A stretch of 64,000 nt of DNA from Tabrizicola_A sp965284335 (GCF_965284335.1 NZ_OZ260076.1); one strand, 5' to 3'. Shown: positions 7,862 through 17,214, numbered from the stretch's first letter. The notes: a model not told the origin generated them from the letters alone. A program made the numbers and translations.

Positions 7862-9433
7862 TCAGGCCTTAACCCGCACCTCGATCAGCCTTGGGCCGTC
7901 ATGGGGTTGCGAGAGCGCCCAGTGCAGCGCTTCGGGGTCCAAGGGGGCCGAGGTATAGGGCAAGTCGCAGGCCGCCGCGAAGGGTTCCATGTTCAGCGGC
8001 GAGGGGTGGCAGCCGATCACCTCGGTATTGGCCGCGCGCATCGCGTCTGCGATCTCGTTATACGCGGCGTTGTTCCAGACAAGGAAGGTGATGGGCAGGT
8101 TTTCATCCACGGCGGTGCGCAACTCGCCGGGCGAGAATTGCAGCCCCCCGTCGCCGATCAGGCAGACGACCTTGGCGCCGGGCGTGCCGATGGCCGCGCC
8201 CACGGCGGCGCCCGGCCCATAGCCCAGGGCGCCATAGCCGGTGGCGGCGTTGAAAAATCCGCCCGGGCGGTCGTGGTCATAGTAGAGGTTGGCGGCATAA
8301 ATCGCTTGGGTGCTGTCGCCCACGATCAGGCAGCCGGGCAGGGCGGCGCGGATCACCTCGACCATGGTCAGGCGATTGGGCATGAGGGGGTCAAGCTGGG
8401 CGAGTTCGGCGCGGGCCTTGTCGCGGGTGGTGGCGGCGCGGGCCGCACCGCTGCCCTGCTTGGCAGCAAGGAGCGGCATGAGCGCGGCCATGGTCGCGCC
8501 TGCATCGCCCTGAAGCCGCAGGGCGGCAGGCAGGCGGGCGAGTTGCTCGGCGCAGGTGTCGATGCGGATCATGTCGGGCCGCGCGGGCAGATCGCCCAGA
8601 ACATACATGTCGTAATCGGTCCAGCCAAATTCGGTGCCGATGGCCAGCACGCGGGCAGCGGAATGGATCAGCTCGCGCACCGAGGAAAGGCTGGGCGAGG
8701 CGGGCACGGTCAGCGGGTGGCCATGCATGATCCCGCGCGCGTTGACGGTCTGGATCACAGGGGCGTCCAGCCTTTCGGCCAAGGCGCGCAAGGTCGCCTC
8801 CTGCCCCCGCGTGCCGCCGCCGGCAAGGATCACCACATCGGCGGCGGCATTCAGAAGCTCGGCCGCCTGTTCGACGCCTTGGGCCACGGGCCGGGCGGGC
8901 AGGGGGGCGGGGGCGGCAAGTGCTGGACACTCCATCGGCATCACATCGGTCGGCACTTCGATATGCACGGGGCCGGGGCGGCCCGTGGCCATGGTGGCAA
9001 AGGCCCAGTCGAGCGTTTCGCCCACCTGCGCGGGGTCGGTGATGCGCCGGGTGGGGCAGAGCGTGGCGATCATCGCCTGCTGGTCGGGCAGTTCGTGCAA
9101 CAGCCCCCAGCCCTTGCCCAAGGATCCGCGCCGGTTGACGCCCGAGATCACCAGCATCGGGATCGAATCCTCGCGCGCTTGGGCCATGGCGGTGATGGCA
9201 TTGGTCAGACCGGGGCCGGTGATGACGAGGGCCACACCGGGCTTGCCGGTGGCGCGGGCATAGCCATCGGCCATGAAGGCGCAGCCCTGTTCGTGGCGCG
9301 CCGTCACATGGCGCACAGGGCTGCCGGACAATCCGCGATACATTTCAACGGTATGCACGCCGGGGATGCCAAAGACCACCTCGACGCCGCGGGCATGAAG
9401 CCCCTCGACCAGTCTCATGCCAACGGTGTTCAT
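7862..9433 (-). CDS. aruI: Thiamine diphosphate-dependent 2-ketoarginine (5-guanidino-2-oxopentanoate) decarboxylase-like
   Basis: 523 residues, acetolactate-synthase-like fold. The N-terminal half has FGIPGVHTVEMYRG, the catalytic Glu region TARHEQGCAFMADGYAR, and VITGPGLTN. The C-terminal half has the ThDP/Mg motif (IGDGGLQFSPGELRT, then NNAAYNEI). GIPGVHTVE and HEQGCAFMADGYA resemble Pseudomonas AruI, which decarboxylates 2-ketoarginine to 4-guanidinobutyraldehyde. The ATG at 9433 overlaps the stop of the upstream aruH-like gene by four bases (atga) and has gggagag before it; the frame stays open further upstream but overlaps aruH there. Confidence 0.8.
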   Translation of the reverse strand: MNTVGMRLVEGLHARGVEVVFGIPGVHTVEMYRGLSGSPVRHVTARHEQGCAFMADGYARATGKPGVALVITGPGLTNAITAMAQAREDSIPMLVISGVNRRGSLGKGWGLLHELPDQQAMIATLCPTRRITDPAQVGETLDWAFATMATGRPGPVHIEVPTDVMPMECPALAAPAPLPARPVAQGVEQAAELLNAAADVVILAGGGTRGQEATLRALAERLDAPVIQTVNARGIMHGHPLTVPASPSLSSVRELIHSAARVLAIGTEFGWTDYDMYVLGDLPARPDMIRIDTCAEQLARLPAALRLQGDAGATMAALMPLLAAKQGSGAARAATTRDKARAELAQLDPLMPNRLTMVEVIRAALPGCLIVGDSTQAIYAANLYYDHDRPGGFFNAATGYGALGYGPGAAVGAAIGTPGAKVVCLIGDGGLQFSPGELRTAVDENLPITFLVWNNAAYNEIADAMRAANTEVIGCHPSPLNMEPFAAACDLPYTSAPLDPEALHWALSQPHDGPRLIEVRVKA

Positions 9434-10617
9434 TTCGGCTCTCCCATGGTCTTGGCGGCAAAGGTGGCGATGCGGCTGCAGGCCTCGGCCACGGCGGTAT
9501 CGGGTTGAGTAAGCGACAGCCGCAGCCAGCCTGCAAGCCCGCTTCCGAAACTTTCGCCCGGCATGGTCGCCACGCCCGTGGCATCGAGGAGCGCGCGGGC
9601 AAAGGCGCTGCCCGACATGCCGCTGGCGCGTATATCCAAAAGCGCGAACATCCCTGCCTCGGGGCGGTGGACGCGCAGGCCAGAGCGGCCATGCAGCCGG
9701 CCATGGATCAGCGCGGCGCGGGCGGCAAAGCGCGATGCCATGCCACGGGCCACGGGCGAGCCTTGGGTGATGGCAAGCGCCGTCATGTCGGCGATGAAGG
9801 GCTGGCTGCCGAAGAGAAGGGTTTCGGACAGGGGCAGCATCCGGGCGCAGAACTCGGCCGGGCCAATGCACCAGCCCGAGCGAAAGCCCGGCGCGGCGTG
9901 GGATTTCGAGATGGAGGAGGCGACCACGGTCCGTTCGGCCAGATCGGGGAAATCCAGCGGCGAGGCAAAGGGCACGCCGTCGAACACCAGATCCTCATAG
10001 ACCTCATCCGAGACGATCCAGAGGTCATGCGCGCGGGCGAGCGCGCCAAGCGCGGCGATCTCGGCGGCGCGCAGCACTGCGCCGGTGGGGTTGTGGGGGG
10101 TGTTCAGGAACAAAACACGGCTGCGCGGCGTGATGCGGGCCGCCACATCGGCCGCTTGCAGGCGAAAGCCCACCTCAGGGCGCAAGGCGACAGGAACCGC
10201 TGTCGCCCCAGTGGCGGCGATCAGCCCCTCATAGGTGGCATACATCGGGTCTGCCACGATCACCTCATCGCCGGGCCCAAGCAGGGTGGCCAGCACGGCA
10301 TAAAGCGTGGTCTGGGTGCCGGGCAGGGTGATGACATTCTCCGGCCCAAAGGCGCGGCCGCGTCGGGCGCTGTAGCGGGCGGCCAAGGCGGCCAGCGTGT
10401 CCGGCTCTCCCCGTCCATTGGAATAGCCCGTGCGCCCCGCGCGCATGGCGGCGCTGGCGGCCTCAATCAACGCAGTCGGGCAGGGCACATCCGGCTCACC
10501 GATGGTGAGTTCGATCACATCCCGGCCCGCGCGGGCCATCTGGCGGCCAAGCGCATGCATCTCCCATTTCGCGCCGCCAAGCCCTTGAAGGCGGTCTGTC
10601 AGTGGTGAAAATCTCAT
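9430..10617 (-). CDS. aruH: Class I/II PLP aminotransferase, arginine:pyruvate transaminase-like
   Basis: 395 residues, fold type I. Seen are the TIGEPDVPCP segment, YSNGRGEP, the NTPHNPTGA motif, SDEVYEDLVFDG, and the Schiff-base Lys in SSISKSHAAPGFRSG. Together with the overlapping AruI-like decarboxylase this matches the arginine transaminase pathway (arginine + pyruvate to 2-ketoarginine + alanine). It overlaps tetR upstream (10614-10617) and aruI downstream (9430-9433), so the three are one transcription unit. Other amino donors are possible. Confidence 0.8.
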   Translation of the reverse strand: MRFSPLTDRLQGLGGAKWEMHALGRQMARAGRDVIELTIGEPDVPCPTALIEAASAAMRAGRTGYSNGRGEPDTLAALAARYSARRGRAFGPENVITLPGTQTTLYAVLATLLGPGDEVIVADPMYATYEGLIAATGATAVPVALRPEVGFRLQAADVAARITPRSRVLFLNTPHNPTGAVLRAAEIAALGALARAHDLWIVSDEVYEDLVFDGVPFASPLDFPDLAERTVVASSISKSHAAPGFRSGWCIGPAEFCARMLPLSETLLFGSQPFIADMTALAITQGSPVARGMASRFAARAALIHGRLHGRSGLRVHRPEAGMFALLDIRASGMSGSAFARALLDATGVATMPGESFGSGLAGWLRLSLTQPDTAVAEACSRIATFAAKTMGEPK

Positions 10618-11264
10618 GCTGCGGGATCTTTCGCGCTTGGGTCTTGGGGCTTTAGATCAAGGTTCACAATGGCCGAGACAGCGGCAAGCCCGATCGCCTC
10701 CAACTCTCCGGCGGCAAAGCCTTGGGGCAGGGCAGAGCCTTCCAGCCACAGCCCGTCAATCACCGCATTGCAGGCAATGGCATCACGGCGGCATTGCTCC
10801 GGGCTGGCCTTGCGCGGCAAGGCCGTGATCAGCCCTTCTAAAATGTCGCGATAGGCGCGGTAGCCTTGTTCATGGGTCTGGCGCATCTCGGGATCGCTGC
10901 GCAGGTTGTTCAAAAACCCCGCCCAAACCCCAAGCCGCAAAGGATCGACAACGGGCGGACGCAACGAGGCCGTCACAAAAGCCGCAAGTCGGGCCATCGG
11001 GTCATCGCCTGCCGCCATCAAGGCGCTGGCACTGTCTTGGGTCAACCGCTCCATCAGGCGGCGATAGGCGGCACGGGTCAGCTCTTCTTTGCTGTCAAAG
11101 TAATGCCGGATCAGGCCGGGCGTCACACCGGCGCGGTCGGCAATGGCGCGCACCGTGGCTGCCTGCGGCCCCCCATTCGCCACCAGATCAAGCGCTGCTT
11201 CGATCAGCGCATCGCGGCGGGTTGTTTCACTTTCACGGCGATAGGGGCGGCGGTCACTGGGCAT
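10614..11264 (-). CDS. TetR-family regulator (BetI-like)
   Basis: 216 residues from the ATG at 11264. The N-terminal helix-turn-helix ATVRAIADRAGVTPGLIRHYFDSKEEL is spread over about residues 35-60 and is followed by a BetI-type C-terminal domain. An upstream ATG at 11327 in frame would add 21 residues that do not look like family sequence. Its last codons overlap the aruH-like gene, so it heads the operon and probably controls it in response to a pathway compound. The ligand is unknown. Confidence 0.85.
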   Translation of the reverse strand: MPSDRRPYRRESETTRRDALIEAALDLVANGGPQAATVRAIADRAGVTPGLIRHYFDSKEELTRAAYRRLMERLTQDSASALMAAGDDPMARLAAFVTASLRPPVVDPLRLGVWAGFLNNLRSDPEMRQTHEQGYRAYRDILEGLITALPRKASPEQCRRDAIACNAVIDGLWLEGSALPQGFAAGELEAIGLAAVSAIVNLDLKPQDPSAKDPAA

Positions 11265-11382
11265 ATGCGGCTTGTTATACGTCTGAATAATTCGCGCAAG
11301 CCTGCGACGAAATGTCCCAAGGTGCAAGGTGTTCCAAACGGAAATTGTTGAAAAGGCCGTGAATCCTTTGTGGCGCAGTCAA

Positions 11383-12267
11383 TCACGTCTCGCCCGAGAC
11401 GTCTTTGTGAATGATGACATCGGCCTGCGGGTAGGCGGCCAAGATGGCCCGGCGCAGCCCCGCACCAATGTCATGCGCCTCGCGCAGCGATTGGCTGCCG
11501 TCCAATTCGATATGGATGTTCACAAAGACCCGGCTGCCCGCCGTGCGGGTTTTGAGATCGTGATAGCCATGCACGCCCGGCCAGTCGGCGGCAATCTTTC
11601 CGATGCCTGCAATGATCTCGGGATCGGCGCGCCGATCCATCAGCGCATCAAACGCCCCCTTGCCAATGCGCAAGGCCCCGAGCGCCAGCATCACAGCCGC
11701 ACCAATGGCCACAACCGAATCGATCTGCCCCATGCCAAAGGCGGATGAGGCCCAAAGCGACAGGATCGCGCCGATATTGGGCAAAAGATCGCCCAGATAA
11801 TGCAGCCGATCAGCGGCAATCACCCGGCTGCCCGTGGCCCGCGCCACCCGGCCTTGCCACCAGACCAAGCCCAAGGTCAGCACCACCGACAGCCCCATCA
11901 CCACCATGCCCCGCCCTTGGGCCTGAAGCGGTGGGGTGTCTGGGTCCAAAAGGCGCTGGGCGGCGGCAAAGGCAATGACGCCTGCGGCCACCAGAATAAA
12001 AATGGCCTGACCCAAGGCTGCAATATCTTCGGCACTGCTGTGGCCAAAGGCGTGATCCTCATCGGCGGGCTTGGCGGCATAAAGCAGCGCCACCATCGCG
12101 GCCAGCGAGATCATCAGATCCATCGCACTGTCGGCCAAGGATGCGGCCACAGACAGCGCGCCCGTCTCGCCCAAGGCCCACAGTTTCAACGCCACCAAAA
12201 GGGCCGCCACCGTCACCGAGGCCGCCCCTGCGGTCAGGTTCAGCCGAATGGGGGCGGCATGAGACAT
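11383..12267 (-). CDS. Cation diffusion facilitator (FieF-type metal efflux)
   Basis: About 294 residues with six membrane segments. The metal-site motif DSAMD in the second segment and DxxxD-like residues in the fifth (IDSVVAIGAAVM) fit the CDF family, as does the cytoplasmic C-terminal domain with HDLKTRTAGSRVFVNIHIELD. It exports Zn, Fe or Mn in exchange for protons; the metal is not determined. The ATG at 12267 has gaaag eight bases upstream; a GTG at 12276 is the alternative. It is not clearly linked to its neighbours. Confidence 0.9.
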   Translation of the reverse strand: MSHAAPIRLNLTAGAASVTVAALLVALKLWALGETGALSVAASLADSAMDLMISLAAMVALLYAAKPADEDHAFGHSSAEDIAALGQAIFILVAAGVIAFAAAQRLLDPDTPPLQAQGRGMVVMGLSVVLTLGLVWWQGRVARATGSRVIAADRLHYLGDLLPNIGAILSLWASSAFGMGQIDSVVAIGAAVMLALGALRIGKGAFDALMDRRADPEIIAGIGKIAADWPGVHGYHDLKTRTAGSRVFVNIHIELDGSQSLREAHDIGAGLRRAILAAYPQADVIIHKDVSGET

Positions 12268-12349
12268 GGCAGACACTTTCGCAAAGGCTGTGGCCGCGCC
12301 TTGGGCGCGGTTGGTGTGGTTGGGGGCAGGAGGCTATTCTGCCGTCTGT

Positions 12350-13108
12350 TTATTCCAAAATCTCGCCCGCATCTACGCCCCACAGCGCTGTTTTGAGCAC
12401 CCAACCGCGTTCGCCTTGCACATTCATGCGGCACCAGTCCCGTTCGCAGGCCAAAAGCCGACCGATGACGCCGCGTTCAGCGATAAACATCACCGGGGCC
12501 GAAGGGTTGGGCTTCATACGGAATTCGGCGCGCTCTTGGCTGACCATGGCCGAGCGGACACCCGACAAAAGCGCATAATGCACCCAGCCGCCCAAGCCTT
12601 CGGAATCTTCGACGCGACGCCAGTTTTCATGCTCGGCCGTCACGCGCAGCGGCATGCCCGAGGTGGTAAACACCCAATCAATCCGGTGCGTCAGGCTGGG
12701 GCCACGGCGCGCGTTGCCCTCATTGCCCTTCAGGCTGACATAGCGCGGAATGGGCAAATTGGTGACCGCGCCCTTTGACGGATCGCGCGGCGGTTTGGCG
12801 CGTTTTGTGGTTGGCTGCGTGGCGTCAGCGGGGGCCGCTGCGGTGGTTGCCGGGGCGGTTGTCTCGGGCTGTGTAGGTTCTGCCGCAGGCTCTGATGCCG
12901 GGGCGACCGGCGGCGTTGCCGGATTGGGCCTTGGCCGGGGCGATACGGCCAGCCCCCCCTCGGCGGGCCGCTCGAGCGTGACCGTGCCGCCGCCACTGAC
13001 CTGCGCCATGGTCACGCCCGACATCACGCCAAGCACGACGCCAACCGCAGCAGATCGGGCCAGAAACCGCCCGATGGCCTTAGTGCCACAACTTGAAAAC
13101 CCACCCAT
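12350..13108 (-). CDS. Secreted SH3-domain protein
   Basis: 252 residues. An N-terminal signal peptide (hydrophobic stretch around residues 19-33) is followed by a Pro/Ala/Thr-rich low-complexity linker to about residue 110. Two bacterial SH3 repeats follow: the first around YVSLKGNEGNARRGPS, ending GGWVHYALLSG, and the second around AEFRMKPNPSAPV, ending GWVLKTALWG. The start at 13108 is preferred because upstream frame sequence runs into the divergent dehydrogenase gene and lacks a signal. Probably envelope-associated; function unknown. Confidence 0.82.
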   Translation of the reverse strand: MGGFSSCGTKAIGRFLARSAAVGVVLGVMSGVTMAQVSGGGTVTLERPAEGGLAVSPRPRPNPATPPVAPASEPAAEPTQPETTAPATTAAAPADATQPTTKRAKPPRDPSKGAVTNLPIPRYVSLKGNEGNARRGPSLTHRIDWVFTTSGMPLRVTAEHENWRRVEDSEGLGGWVHYALLSGVRSAMVSQERAEFRMKPNPSAPVMFIAERGVIGRLLACERDWCRMNVQGERGWVLKTALWGVDAGEILE

Positions 13109-13247
13109 TGCCCATGCCTTTCGCAGCCATTTCGCCGGATTGTCTCTTCGCCGGCCGCCGTTACCGCTCACCGGGGCTTGTGCCTTGCCCCGCTTATCGG
13201 CACTTTGCCATTCTGGGATGCGATTTGGAAGTGCAGGGAGGCCAAGA

Positions 13248-14234
13248 ATGCCCGCAGGACGCCTGAGTGTTGTCGTGACGCGACGCTTGCCCGAACCCGT
13301 GGAGACGCGGATGAAGGAATTGTTCGATGTCGAGTTGCGTGACGATGACCGCCCGATGAGCCGCGAAGAGCTGGCGGCGGCCATGGCGCGGGCCGATGTG
13401 CTGGTGCCGACGATCACCGATCAGATCGACGCGGGCCTGATTGCCAAGGCGGGTGAGCGGTTGCGGCTGATCGCCTCGTTTGGCGCAGGCGTCGATCATA
13501 TCGACGTGGCCACCGCCCGCCAGCGCGGGATTCTGGTGTCGAACACGCCCGGCGTGGTGACCGAGGACACCGCCGACATGACCATGGCGTTGATGCTGGC
13601 GGTCACGCGCCGCATCCCCGAGGGGTTGGCCGTGATGCAGGCTGGCAAATGGGAGGGTTGGGCGCCCACGGCCTTCCTTGGCGGGCGTCTCGGCGGGCGG
13701 CGCTTGGGCATTCTCGGCATGGGCCGGATCGGCCAAGCGGTCGCGCGCCGCGCCCGCGCCTTTGGCTTGCAGGTGCATTACCACAACCGCAAACGCCTGC
13801 GCCCCGAGGTCGAGGCCGAGCTGGACGCGACCTATTGGGAAAGCCTTGACCAGATGGTCAGCCGGATGGACATCCTGTCGATCAACTGCCCGCATACCCC
13901 ATCAACCTTCCATCTGATGAACGCCCGGCGGCTAAAGCTGATGAAACCTACGGCGGTGTTGATCAACACCTCGCGCGGCGAGGTCTTGGACGAAAACGCC
14001 CTAACGCGGATGCTGGCCGCGGGGGAATTGGCGGGGGCTGGGCTCGACGTCTATGAACACGGCACAGAAGTCTCGCCGCGCCTGCGCGAACTGCCCAATG
14101 TGGTCTTGCTGCCCCATATGGGCTCGGCCACGGTTGAAGGGCGCTTGGAGCAAGGCGAGAAGGTCATCATCAACATCAAGACCTTTGCCGACGGCCACCG
14201 CCCGCCAGATCAGGTTGTGCCGGGGATGCTGTAA
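13248..14234 (+). CDS. D-isomer-specific 2-hydroxyacid dehydrogenase (glyoxylate/hydroxypyruvate reductase-like)
   Basis: 328 residues. The NAD(P) Rossmann motif is GILGMGRIGQAVARRA, and the catalytic Arg is in INTSRGEVLDE. The catalytic His is in LLPHMGSAT, and the Glu lies between the last two. It follows the GyaR/GhrB branch in layout. The ATG at 13248 has ggaggccaag in front. It is divergent from the SH3 gene, and a broken flavin-binding-fold gene follows its stop by three bases, so the two were probably a transcription unit. Confidence 0.92.
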   Translation: MPAGRLSVVVTRRLPEPVETRMKELFDVELRDDDRPMSREELAAAMARADVLVPTITDQIDAGLIAKAGERLRLIASFGAGVDHIDVATARQRGILVSNTPGVVTEDTADMTMALMLAVTRRIPEGLAVMQAGKWEGWAPTAFLGGRLGGRRLGILGMGRIGQAVARRARAFGLQVHYHNRKRLRPEVEAELDATYWESLDQMVSRMDILSINCPHTPSTFHLMNARRLKLMKPTAVLINTSRGEVLDENALTRMLAAGELAGAGLDVYEHGTEVSPRLRELPNVVLLPHMGSATVEGRLEQGEKVIINIKTFADGHRPPDQVVPGML

Positions 14235-14237
14235 GGG

Positions 14238-14696
14238 GTGGCGCGGCCCTTTGACCCTGAGAGCGTTCTGTCGCGGCCCCTGATGGCCAATCTGGCGACG
14301 ATGGAGGCTGAGGGCCCGCGCAATTCGCCGGTGTGGTTCATCTGGGAAAAGGGCGCCTTGTGGATGCTGGGGCATCGCTAAGGATCATCCGTGCGGCGTT
14401 TGCAGGCGGATCCGCGCTGTGCTGTGGAAATCGTGCATCTGGATGTGGAGGCTGGGGTGCTGTTGCATCTTGGCTTGCGCGGCAAAGCGCAGGTCTTGCC
14501 GATGGAGCCCGCGCGTTTCCGCCGTCTTTTGGCGCGCTATCTCGGGCCGGATACTGGCACGTGGAACCCGTGGTTCATCCGCGAGGTTGCCGCGATTGAC
14601 GATCCGGACGGACGTTGGATCAGGCTGGTGCCGGACAGCACGTTTACCAACAATGTCTCATACTTCCGGACAGGGCCTGATCTGGCCTTTCCCTGA
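14238..14696 (+). pseudogene. Pyridoxamine 5'-phosphate oxidase-like (FMN-binding split barrel) protein, cut by a stop codon
   Basis: A GTG at 14238 opens a frame reading VARPFDPESVLSRPLMANLA and then SPVWFIWEKGALWMLGHR, where TAA at 14379-14381 stops it. The same frame continues without a shift as GSSVRRLQADPRCAVEIV and ends at TGA 14694-14696. Both halves together give the 152-codon flavin-split-barrel pattern (SPVWF, then RRLxADPRCAV, then a C-terminal WxxWF segment). The break is a single in-frame nonsense codon. The second half (GTG at 14391) could be made alone but would lack the first strands. Sequencing error is possible. Confidence 0.78.
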
Positions 14697-14710
14697 CCGG
14701 CGCTTGCGCC

Positions 14711-15955
14711 TCAGGCGAACCGACTGGGCAGATAGGGCGCAAGTTCCACCGGCGGCTCTTTGCCCGCCACCAGTGCTGCCACGATCTCGGCGGTGATCGG
14801 GGCCAAGGTCAGGCCGATATGGCCGTGGCCATAGGCGTGGATCACCTCTGGTCCTGCGGTCGAGGGGCCAATCACCGGCACGGAATCCGGCATCGAGGGG
14901 CGAAAGCCCATCCACTCGCGCGAGGGTTCGGGCAGGTCGGGGAAGATCGCCCTTGCGCCCTCTACCAATTTGGCGATGCGGTGGGGGGATGGCGGGGCGG
15001 TCAGCCCGCCCAGTTCCACCGTGCCCGCCACCCGCAAGCGGCCCGACATCGGGCAGAGGTAAAATCCGCGCGTGGTGGGGCAGGTTGGCCGTGTCAAACG
15101 CGGCACCGCCATGTCCCATTCCACATGATAGCCGCGTTCTGTATCCAGCGGAACGCGGTCGCCCGCCTGACGGGCAAGGGCGCGCGAATGCGCGCCAGCG
15201 GCGATGATCACCCGACGCGCATGCAGCCGAAAGCCCCGGCCTTCCACCACAACCCCATCAACTTGACGCAAGATACGCTCGGCATGGCTTTGCAGAAAAT
15301 TGACCTTTTCCAACACATTTGCCGCCAAAACCTGCATCATTCGACCGGGATCTGACAAAAACACCGCTTTTGGGAAAAACGCGGCACCGCCCTCAACCGA
15401 CGGCAACCCCGGCTCCATAGCCGCAAGATCTTGCGGCCCGATCAGATCGACGCTGATCCCGTGGCTGCGCCGATAGGCCATGTCCTTTTCGGCCGCGCGA
15501 AAGGCGGCGGCGGTTTCGTAAAGATAAAGACAGCCGCGGTGCTGCAAGATATCCGCCCCGCCGATCCGCTCGGCCAAGGCCTGCCACAGGGGCGCGGCCC
15601 CGGTCAGAAGCCCCGCAAGCGCGGCGGCGTTGCGCGCGGTGGGGCCGGGCAGAGATTGCAGGGCAAAGCGCAAGAGCCAGGGCATCAGCGCGGGCAGGGC
15701 GGCGCGACGGATCGCGAGGGGCGAGGTCTTGTCGAACAGAAGCGAGGGCAGGTTTTTCAGCACATCGGGCGTGCCGACCGGCATCACCGCATAATCGGCG
15801 ATGGTGCCTGCGTTGCCATAGCTGGCACCCATGCCGGGGGTGTTCGGGTCAACCAAAACCACCTCATGGCCTTGGGCAACAAGCCGTTCGGCCACGGCAA
15901 GCCCAACAACGCCCGCACCAAGAACCGCGATGTCTGTGGTCAAATGTTCCGTCAT
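14711..15955 (-). CDS. FAD-dependent amino acid dehydrogenase (DadA-like)
   Basis: 414 residues from the ATG at 15955. The FAD dinucleotide motif VLGAGVVGLAVAERL starts at about residue 11. The DAO-family middle and the C-terminal motif (RPSMPDSVPVIGPS, then YGHGHIGLTLAP) are complete. Relatives are D-amino acid dehydrogenases and PuuB-like glutamyl-amine oxidases. It lies at the end of the catabolic block, separated from the Fe-alcohol dehydrogenase by a palindromic repeat. The upstream in-frame extension to 16003 overlaps that repeat and is not homologous. Confidence 0.88.
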   Translation of the reverse strand: MTEHLTTDIAVLGAGVVGLAVAERLVAQGHEVVLVDPNTPGMGASYGNAGTIADYAVMPVGTPDVLKNLPSLLFDKTSPLAIRRAALPALMPWLLRFALQSLPGPTARNAAALAGLLTGAAPLWQALAERIGGADILQHRGCLYLYETAAAFRAAEKDMAYRRSHGISVDLIGPQDLAAMEPGLPSVEGGAAFFPKAVFLSDPGRMMQVLAANVLEKVNFLQSHAERILRQVDGVVVEGRGFRLHARRVIIAAGAHSRALARQAGDRVPLDTERGYHVEWDMAVPRLTRPTCPTTRGFYLCPMSGRLRVAGTVELGGLTAPPSPHRIAKLVEGARAIFPDLPEPSREWMGFRPSMPDSVPVIGPSTAGPEVIHAYGHGHIGLTLAPITAEIVAALVAGKEPPVELAPYLPSRFA

Positions 15956-15970
15956 GCTCTGCTTGCCTTG

Positions 15971-16042
15971 CTCGTCATTCGCCGTTCCAGTGCTCTTCGC
16001 CACGAAGGCAGGGGCGAAGAGCGCCGGAACGGCGACGATGAG
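15971..16042. repeat. Large imperfect inverted repeat, GACGATGAG family
   Basis: Arms 15981-16001 and 16013-16033 pair over 21 bases with two mismatches around an 11-base loop. Pairing continues outward in part (ctcgtcattc against gacgatgag). It sits between dadA-like and Fe-alcohol dehydrogenase genes on the minus strand and could be a transcript processing or partial termination structure. A related single arm lies at 39465-39496. Confidence 0.75.
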
Positions 16043-16049
16043 CCGATGT

Positions 16050-17210
16050 TTAGAGGCAGGATTTGAACAGCGCGAGGGTATTCTCGCGCGTCATCGCCAC
16101 CGGATTGCCGCCGCAGGACGGGTCCTCGAGTGCCATCTCGGTCAACTCATCGAGATTGGGGTTGGTGACGCCCAAGGCGGTGAGGTTTTCCGGAATGTTC
16201 AAGGTCTTGCGCAACTCCATGATCGCGGCGCGGAAGCCGTCAAAGCCACCCTTGATGCCGAGGTAAGCGGCTGCCTTTTCGATGCGCTCCTCGATCGCGG
16301 GGCGGTTCATGTCCAGTACCATCGGCATCACGACGGCATTGGTGGTGCCGTGGTGGGTGCCGTAGACGGCACCGATCGGGTGGCTGAGCGAATGGATCGC
16401 GCCAAGGCCCTTCTGGAAGGCGACCGCGCCCATGGCGGCCGCGCTCATCATATGCGCCCGGGCATCAAGATCATTCGGGTTGGCATAGACCTTCGGCAGG
16501 TTTTCAAACACCAGCCGCATGCCTTCGAGCGCGATGCCTTGGCTCATCGGGTGGTAGAAGGGCGAGGAATAGGCCTCAAGGCAATGGGCGAGCGCATCCA
16601 TCCCGGTGCCTGCGGTGATGAATTTCGGCATGCCGATGGTCAGCGCCGGGTCGCAGATGGTGACGACCGGCAGGAGTTTCGGGTGGAAGATGATCTTCTT
16701 CTTGTGGGTGACCGAGTTGGTCAGCACGCCCGCGCGGCCCACTTCGGACCCGGTGCCAGCGGTGGTGGGCACGGCGATGATGGGTGCGATTTTCGCGGCA
16801 TCAGCGCGGGTATACCAGTCGTCGATATCCTCAAGATCCCAGACGGACAGGTCTTTGCGCTGATGGGCCATCAGCGCAATCATCTTGCCAAGGTCCAGGG
16901 CCGAGCCGCCGCCAAAGCAGATCACCCCGTCATGGCCACCGGCAAGGTAAACGGCGATGCCGTCGGCCATGTTCTTTTCATTGGGGTTGGGGTCCACTTC
17001 CGAGAACACGGCGGTGCCAAGCCCTGCGTTTTTCAGGATCGCCACGGCCTCGGCGGTGATGGGCAGGGATGCCAGCGCTTTGTCGGTGACAAAGAGCGGC
17101 TTTTTCACGCCAGCAGCGGCGCAATGTTCGGCCAGCTCGGCAATGCGGCCCACGCCGAATTTGATGGCGGTCGGGTAGGACCAGTTGCGGTTGGGGACGT
17201 TGTGCGTCAT
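16050..17210 (-). CDS. Iron-containing alcohol dehydrogenase (type III)
   Basis: 386 residues. The nucleotide motif GGGSALDLGK is at about residues 98-107. Metal ligands are the Asp and His of GMDALAHCLEAYSS, the His of HSLSHPIGAVYG and the His of GTHHGTTN. It starts four bases after the stop of the aldehyde dehydrogenase gene, so alcohol to aldehyde to acid steps are co-encoded. The substrate is unknown; with the GS-like ligase upstream, a glutamylated amino alcohol is a reasonable guess. Confidence 0.92.
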   Translation of the reverse strand: MTHNVPNRNWSYPTAIKFGVGRIAELAEHCAAAGVKKPLFVTDKALASLPITAEAVAILKNAGLGTAVFSEVDPNPNEKNMADGIAVYLAGGHDGVICFGGGSALDLGKMIALMAHQRKDLSVWDLEDIDDWYTRADAAKIAPIIAVPTTAGTGSEVGRAGVLTNSVTHKKKIIFHPKLLPVVTICDPALTIGMPKFITAGTGMDALAHCLEAYSSPFYHPMSQGIALEGMRLVFENLPKVYANPNDLDARAHMMSAAAMGAVAFQKGLGAIHSLSHPIGAVYGTHHGTTNAVVMPMVLDMNRPAIEERIEKAAAYLGIKGGFDGFRAAIMELRKTLNIPENLTALGVTNPNLDELTEMALEDPSCGGNPVAMTRENTLALFKSCL

Positions 17211-17214
17211 CGCA

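Noticed and set aside
14238..14696. Programmed frameshift in the split-barrel gene
   Set aside because: Both halves are in one frame; the break is a stop codon, not a shift.
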